Both the position numbers and the translations under genes were made by a program. From Martelella sp. AD-3 (lineage in GTDB: Bacteria > Pseudomonadota > Alphaproteobacteria > Rhizobiales > Rhizobiaceae): a stretch of 64,000 bases of DNA. Below, one piece after another: positions 61,474 through 64,000 of this stretch. The notes under the pieces were generated by a model. It was given only the letters and a program-made list of their open reading frames with translations, made no database searches and was not told the DNA's origin. The stretch's first letter is position 1; each line of letters starts with the position of its first letter. The stretch covers positions 3,910,501 to 3,974,500 of the forward strand of contig NZ_CP014275.1 of NCBI RefSeq assembly GCF_001578105.1. The letters run 5' to 3'.

Positions 61474-62718
61474 ATGACCGGAGACACGAAAATCGATCAG
61501 AGGATTGTAGAGAAAGCTCGTGCTTTCAACCTCTTGTCCCCGCCGGATGACTATTTCGACGATCCAAGCAAATATTTTCGTCTTTTGCGCGATGGTGACC
61601 CGGTTCACCAGCAAGAAGACGGCACCGTTCTTTTAACCCGCTACGACGATGTGCGCCAGGTATGGCGAGACCTGTCAGGTCTCGTTTACAAGGGCGAGTA
61701 TTTTGAGAAGAAATTCGGCAAGGGGCCCCTGCTTGAGCATCACACATCGACGATGCTGTTCCGTGACAACCCCGATCACGACCGGTTGCGCGATATCGTC
61801 AACCCCTTCTTCTCTCAGACGTCCATCAAGTCTCTGACAGACTTTACCCAAGACGTGATTGATCGTGAGATCAAGAAGGTCAAGCAAATGGGCGAGTTCG
61901 ATTTCGTGCGAGATTTCGCGTTCCGGATCCCGGTAGCACTTATTTGCAGGGTCATCGGCGTTCCGGTTGAAGATGCCGACTATATCCAGGGCGTGGGGCG
62001 CAAAGTGCTTTTCCCACTTAACCCGCAGGTGCCGGCCGAAGCAATCAAACAGGGCCATGAAGCGGTCACGGAGTTCATGGGCTATCTGCGACCTTTTCTC
62101 GATGAGGTCAAGGCGCGCGCCACGATCGACCCGGCCGAGAGTATCCTTTGCGCGATGGCTGCGGCTCAGCGTGAGGGCGTTGAAGTCAGCGACGCCGAAA
62201 TCCTGCATATGTGCATCGTGACGCTCAATGGCGGCCATGAGACCACCACAAACCTCATCTCTCAGGCGGTGCATTTCCTGATGGACGACCCCGAGAGCAA
62301 ACAGCAACTGCGTGAGGGCGCGGTCCCTCTGCCTACGGCACTCGAAGAGCTGATTCGCTTCATCACACCGCTTCAGCTTCAGGGACGGCGCACGGTGAAC
62401 GATGTGGAGCTTGCCAGTGGAAATGGCACGATCCCGGCTGGCACCGAGGTGGTTCTTGCCCAAGCCTCGGCGAACAGGGACGAGCGGATCTTCGAGAACC
62501 CCGACAAGCTTGATCTTGCGCGGCGTCCGAACAATCATGTCGCGTTTGGTGCGGGGATCCATGTCTGCCTGGGTCGACCACTTGCGAGGATGGAGGCGCC
62601 GATAGCCATTGCCGCCGTGCTGAAGGAACTACCGACCATGGTCCGCAACGGCGAGACACGCTTTCAGCGCAGCACGCGGTTCAGGGGGTTGGAGCAATTC
62701 CCGGTACGGCTGGCTTGA
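61474..62718 (+). CDS. Cytochrome P450
   Basis: A 414-residue soluble bacterial P450. The haem-ligand Cys365 lies in VAFGAGIHVCLGRPLAR, the I-helix oxygen-activation motif is NGGHETTTN (252-260), and ExxR is Glu292-Arg295 (EELIR). GGAGGAAAG precedes the ATG at 61474; an upstream start at 61408 overlaps the lyase gene. No ferredoxin or reductase is next to it; the Rieske ferredoxin of the dioxygenase or a partner elsewhere would be needed. A hydroxylation or O-demethylation of an aromatic acid is plausible. Confidence 0.92.
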   Translation: MTGDTKIDQRIVEKARAFNLLSPPDDYFDDPSKYFRLLRDGDPVHQQEDGTVLLTRYDDVRQVWRDLSGLVYKGEYFEKKFGKGPLLEHHTSTMLFRDNPDHDRLRDIVNPFFSQTSIKSLTDFTQDVIDREIKKVKQMGEFDFVRDFAFRIPVALICRVIGVPVEDADYIQGVGRKVLFPLNPQVPAEAIKQGHEAVTEFMGYLRPFLDEVKARATIDPAESILCAMAAAQREGVEVSDAEILHMCIVTLNGGHETTTNLISQAVHFLMDDPESKQQLREGAVPLPTALEELIRFITPLQLQGRRTVNDVELASGNGTIPAGTEVVLAQASANRDERIFENPDKLDLARRPNNHVAFGAGIHVCLGRPLARMEAPIAIAAVLKELPTMVRNGETRFQRSTRFRGLEQFPVRLA

Positions 62719-62749
62719 TCCGCGATGACCGCGGGCATTGAGGTATTCT

Positions 62750-62787
62750 CATGATAACGGGCAATCCATGGGTGGCCCGCTATCATG
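62750..62787 (+). repeat. Inverted repeat between the P450 and FAH-family genes
   Basis: CATGATAACGGGC (62750-62762) and GCCCGCTATCATG (62775-62787) form a 13-bp inverted repeat with one mismatch and a 12-nt loop. It lies 24 bp before the next start and could be an operator or a weak terminator. Confidence 0.5.
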
Positions 62788-62811
62788 GGCGCAAGTTGAT
62801 AAGGAGAAAAA

Positions 62812-63669
62812 ATGAAGATCTGTCGCTTCCACAAGAACCGTATCGGTCTTGTTCAGGACGGTGAGGTTGTCGATGTAACCTCGGCCCTCGACCTCTTGCC
62901 GCAGGTGCGCTACCCGTTGCCGCGGTATGACCCGTTGATCGCCCATCTCGATCAACTCAAGGAAGCATTCTTTGAGGCTGCCAAGACCGGAGAGCGTCGG
63001 CTCGCCCTTGAGCTGGCTTTCGATTCACCCATTGCAAACCCCGGCAAGCTTGTCGCGGCGCCTGTGAACTACGTCAAGCACCTGGAAGAGGCGCGCGCGC
63101 AGAAGGATCTACACCAAGGCAATGCAGCCCAGGTGCGGGTGATTCACGAGACGGGCCTGTTTCTAAAGGCCACCAGCAGTCTTATCGGCCCCTCCGAGCC
63201 GGTGACGCTGCGCTTCCCTGATCGCCGCAGCGATCACGAAATCGAACTCGCGGTCGTCATCGGCAAACGCGCCGACCGGGTGTCGGCGGAGCGCGCGCTG
63301 GAGCACGTCGCAGGATATGCGATCGGGCTTGACATGACGGCGCGCGGCGCCGAGGAGCGCAGCATGCGCAAGTCCATAGATAGCTATTCGGTGCTGGGTC
63401 CGTGGCTTGTAACTGCCGATGAAATCGTCGATCCGTCCCAGCTCGACTTCGAACTGAAGGTGGACGGCGTCACCAGGCAGAAGGCGAATACGCGTGATCT
63501 TGTGCTGAGCGTGCCGGAACTCATCGAGATGGCCAGCCGATTCTATACACTGGAAGTGGGCGACGTCATCTTCACCGGGACGCCCGAGGGAGTCGGGCAG
63601 GTTGAGCCGGGCAACAAGATCCATGCCTGGATTGACCGGATTGGATCAATGGAGATCGACGTCACCTGA
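62812..63669 (+). CDS. Fumarylacetoacetate hydrolase-family protein (second copy)
   Basis: A 285-residue FAH-family enzyme of the longer YcgM/isomerase-decarboxylase type: IANPGKLVAAPVNYVKHLEE, LFLKATSSLIGPSEPV, metal-site SDHEIELAVVIGKRA and YAIGLDMTARGAEERS, then DVIFTGTPEGVGQV. It differs from the copy at 57827, so two distinct ring-fission products or two steps are processed. AAGGAG lies upstream of the ATG at 62812. Last gene before the terminator. Confidence 0.88.
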   Translation: MKICRFHKNRIGLVQDGEVVDVTSALDLLPQVRYPLPRYDPLIAHLDQLKEAFFEAAKTGERRLALELAFDSPIANPGKLVAAPVNYVKHLEEARAQKDLHQGNAAQVRVIHETGLFLKATSSLIGPSEPVTLRFPDRRSDHEIELAVVIGKRADRVSAERALEHVAGYAIGLDMTARGAEERSMRKSIDSYSVLGPWLVTADEIVDPSQLDFELKVDGVTRQKANTRDLVLSVPELIEMASRFYTLEVGDVIFTGTPEGVGQVEPGNKIHAWIDRIGSMEIDVT

Positions 63670-63679
63670 AGTCGATAAA

Positions 63680-63712
63680 AAACCGGCCATCACCGCTTTG
63701 GGTGGCCGGTTT
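63680..63712. terminator. Bidirectional terminator between the FAH gene and the MarR gene
   Basis: AAACCGGCCA (63680-63689) and TGGCCGGTTT (63703-63712) form a 10-bp stem with a 13-nt loop. An A-run precedes it and T-residues follow, so it can serve both convergent genes. Confidence 0.8.
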
Positions 63713-63729
63713 CAATCCCTGTGGCTGTG

Positions 63730-64000
63730 TCAATTCATCTCGGATTCCAGCGCTGCGGGAATTGATGGGCGCGTGTTCTTACCTGTAGCCTGAAGAAATA
63801 CCGTAAGCGTTGTAAGTAGCTGATGTTGCTCCTCAAGAGCGAGATCATCCAACAGCAGCGACCTCAACCTTTCGACACGACCGAACGCCTTGGCGTAGAG
63901 TAACTCTCCGGCGGGAGTGAGGTCCAGCAGTTTCTGTCTTTGATCCGTATCACTCTTCTTGATCCGAAGCAAACCTCGCCTCTCGAGAGAGCTCGCTGTT
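63730..64000 (-). CDS. MarR-family transcriptional regulator, C-terminal part (partial)
   Basis: The minus-strand frame is open to the window edge and reads ASSLERRGLLRIKKSDTDQR, the recognition helix end and wing of a MarR winged helix, followed by KLLDLTPAGELLYAKAF and the C-terminal dimerisation helix. The start lies outside the window. MarR proteins often sense aromatic acids, so this is the best candidate regulator of the adjoining degradation genes. Confidence 0.85.
   Translation of the reverse strand, partial: TASSLERRGLLRIKKSDTDQRQKLLDLTPAGELLYAKAFGRVERLRSLLLDDLALEEQHQLLTTLTVFLQATGKNTRPSIPAALESEMN

Overview
The window looks like an alphaproteobacterial replicon, most likely Rhizobiales/Rhizobiaceae. 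Supporting signs are the high GC content, dense operons joined by ATGA or TGATG overlaps, ribose-type ABC cassettes under LacI regulators, Tct and TRAP transporters, and IS families common in Rhizobiales, Rhodobacterales and sphingomonads. The genus is an inference. No rRNA, intact tRNA, CRISPR array or replication origin was seen.

Region 1 (1-19.5 kb) is orderly. A cluster at 1-7.75 kb joins a mercuric-reductase-like flavoprotein (C-terminus only), a YnjF-like CDP-alcohol phosphatidyltransferase, an ECF sigma factor, a TVP38/TMEM64 membrane protein, a small zinc-finger anti-sigma factor, the YnjBCD ABC transporter and a second FAD oxidoreductase. It resembles the E. coli ydjXYZ-ynjABCDEF neighbourhood with sigma/anti-sigma control added. 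At 8.1-17.6 kb a LacI regulator with a clear operator leads a catabolic operon: CUT2 sugar-type ABC transporter, phosphotriesterase-family hydrolase, glutamine-amidotransferase-like protein, BtpA/SgcQ protein, TenA_E-like protein and M20 amidohydrolase, with a ribokinase-like gene on the opposite strand. The substrate is unknown; the TenA + M20 pair recalls salvage of thiamine-pyrimidine breakdown products. An arsR-permease-thioredoxin cassette follows (17.9-19.5 kb).

Region 2 (19.6-25.2 kb) is a second LacI-controlled module: TctABC tripartite transporter, HpcH/HpaI aldolase and a decayed dihydroxyacetone-kinase-type gene. Its operator resembles that of the first LacI gene.

Region 3 (25.2-49.5 kb) is a mosaic of mobile elements: an IS110 fragment, an IS256 element disrupted by an IS3 element, an integrase fragment, a scar of three 51-bp repeats, two different IS66 remnants fused through an IS21 element, and another IS21 element. 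Between them lies a compact five-gene operon on the minus strand (29.7-41.0 kb): AddB-like nuclease, AddA/UvrD-like helicase-nuclease, an unrecognised protein with a possible winged helix, a double-HKD phospholipase-D-like protein and a SNF2-like helicase. This is the best candidate for an undescribed nucleic-acid-processing, probably anti-phage or anti-plasmid, system. An IS66 insertion has removed the start of its first gene.

Region 4 (49.8-64 kb) is an aromatic-degradation module. On the minus strand lie a biphenyl/toluene-type Rieske dioxygenase (alpha, beta, ferredoxin), a cis-dihydrodiol dehydrogenase and an aldehyde dehydrogenase. On the plus strand lie a TAXI-TRAP transporter, two fumarylacetoacetase-family hydrolases, a zeta-GST-like isomerase, a family III CoA-transferase, an HMG-CoA-lyase-like enzyme and a cytochrome P450, followed by a convergent MarR regulator cut by the window edge. 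Ferredoxin reductase and ring-cleavage dioxygenase genes are absent from the window.
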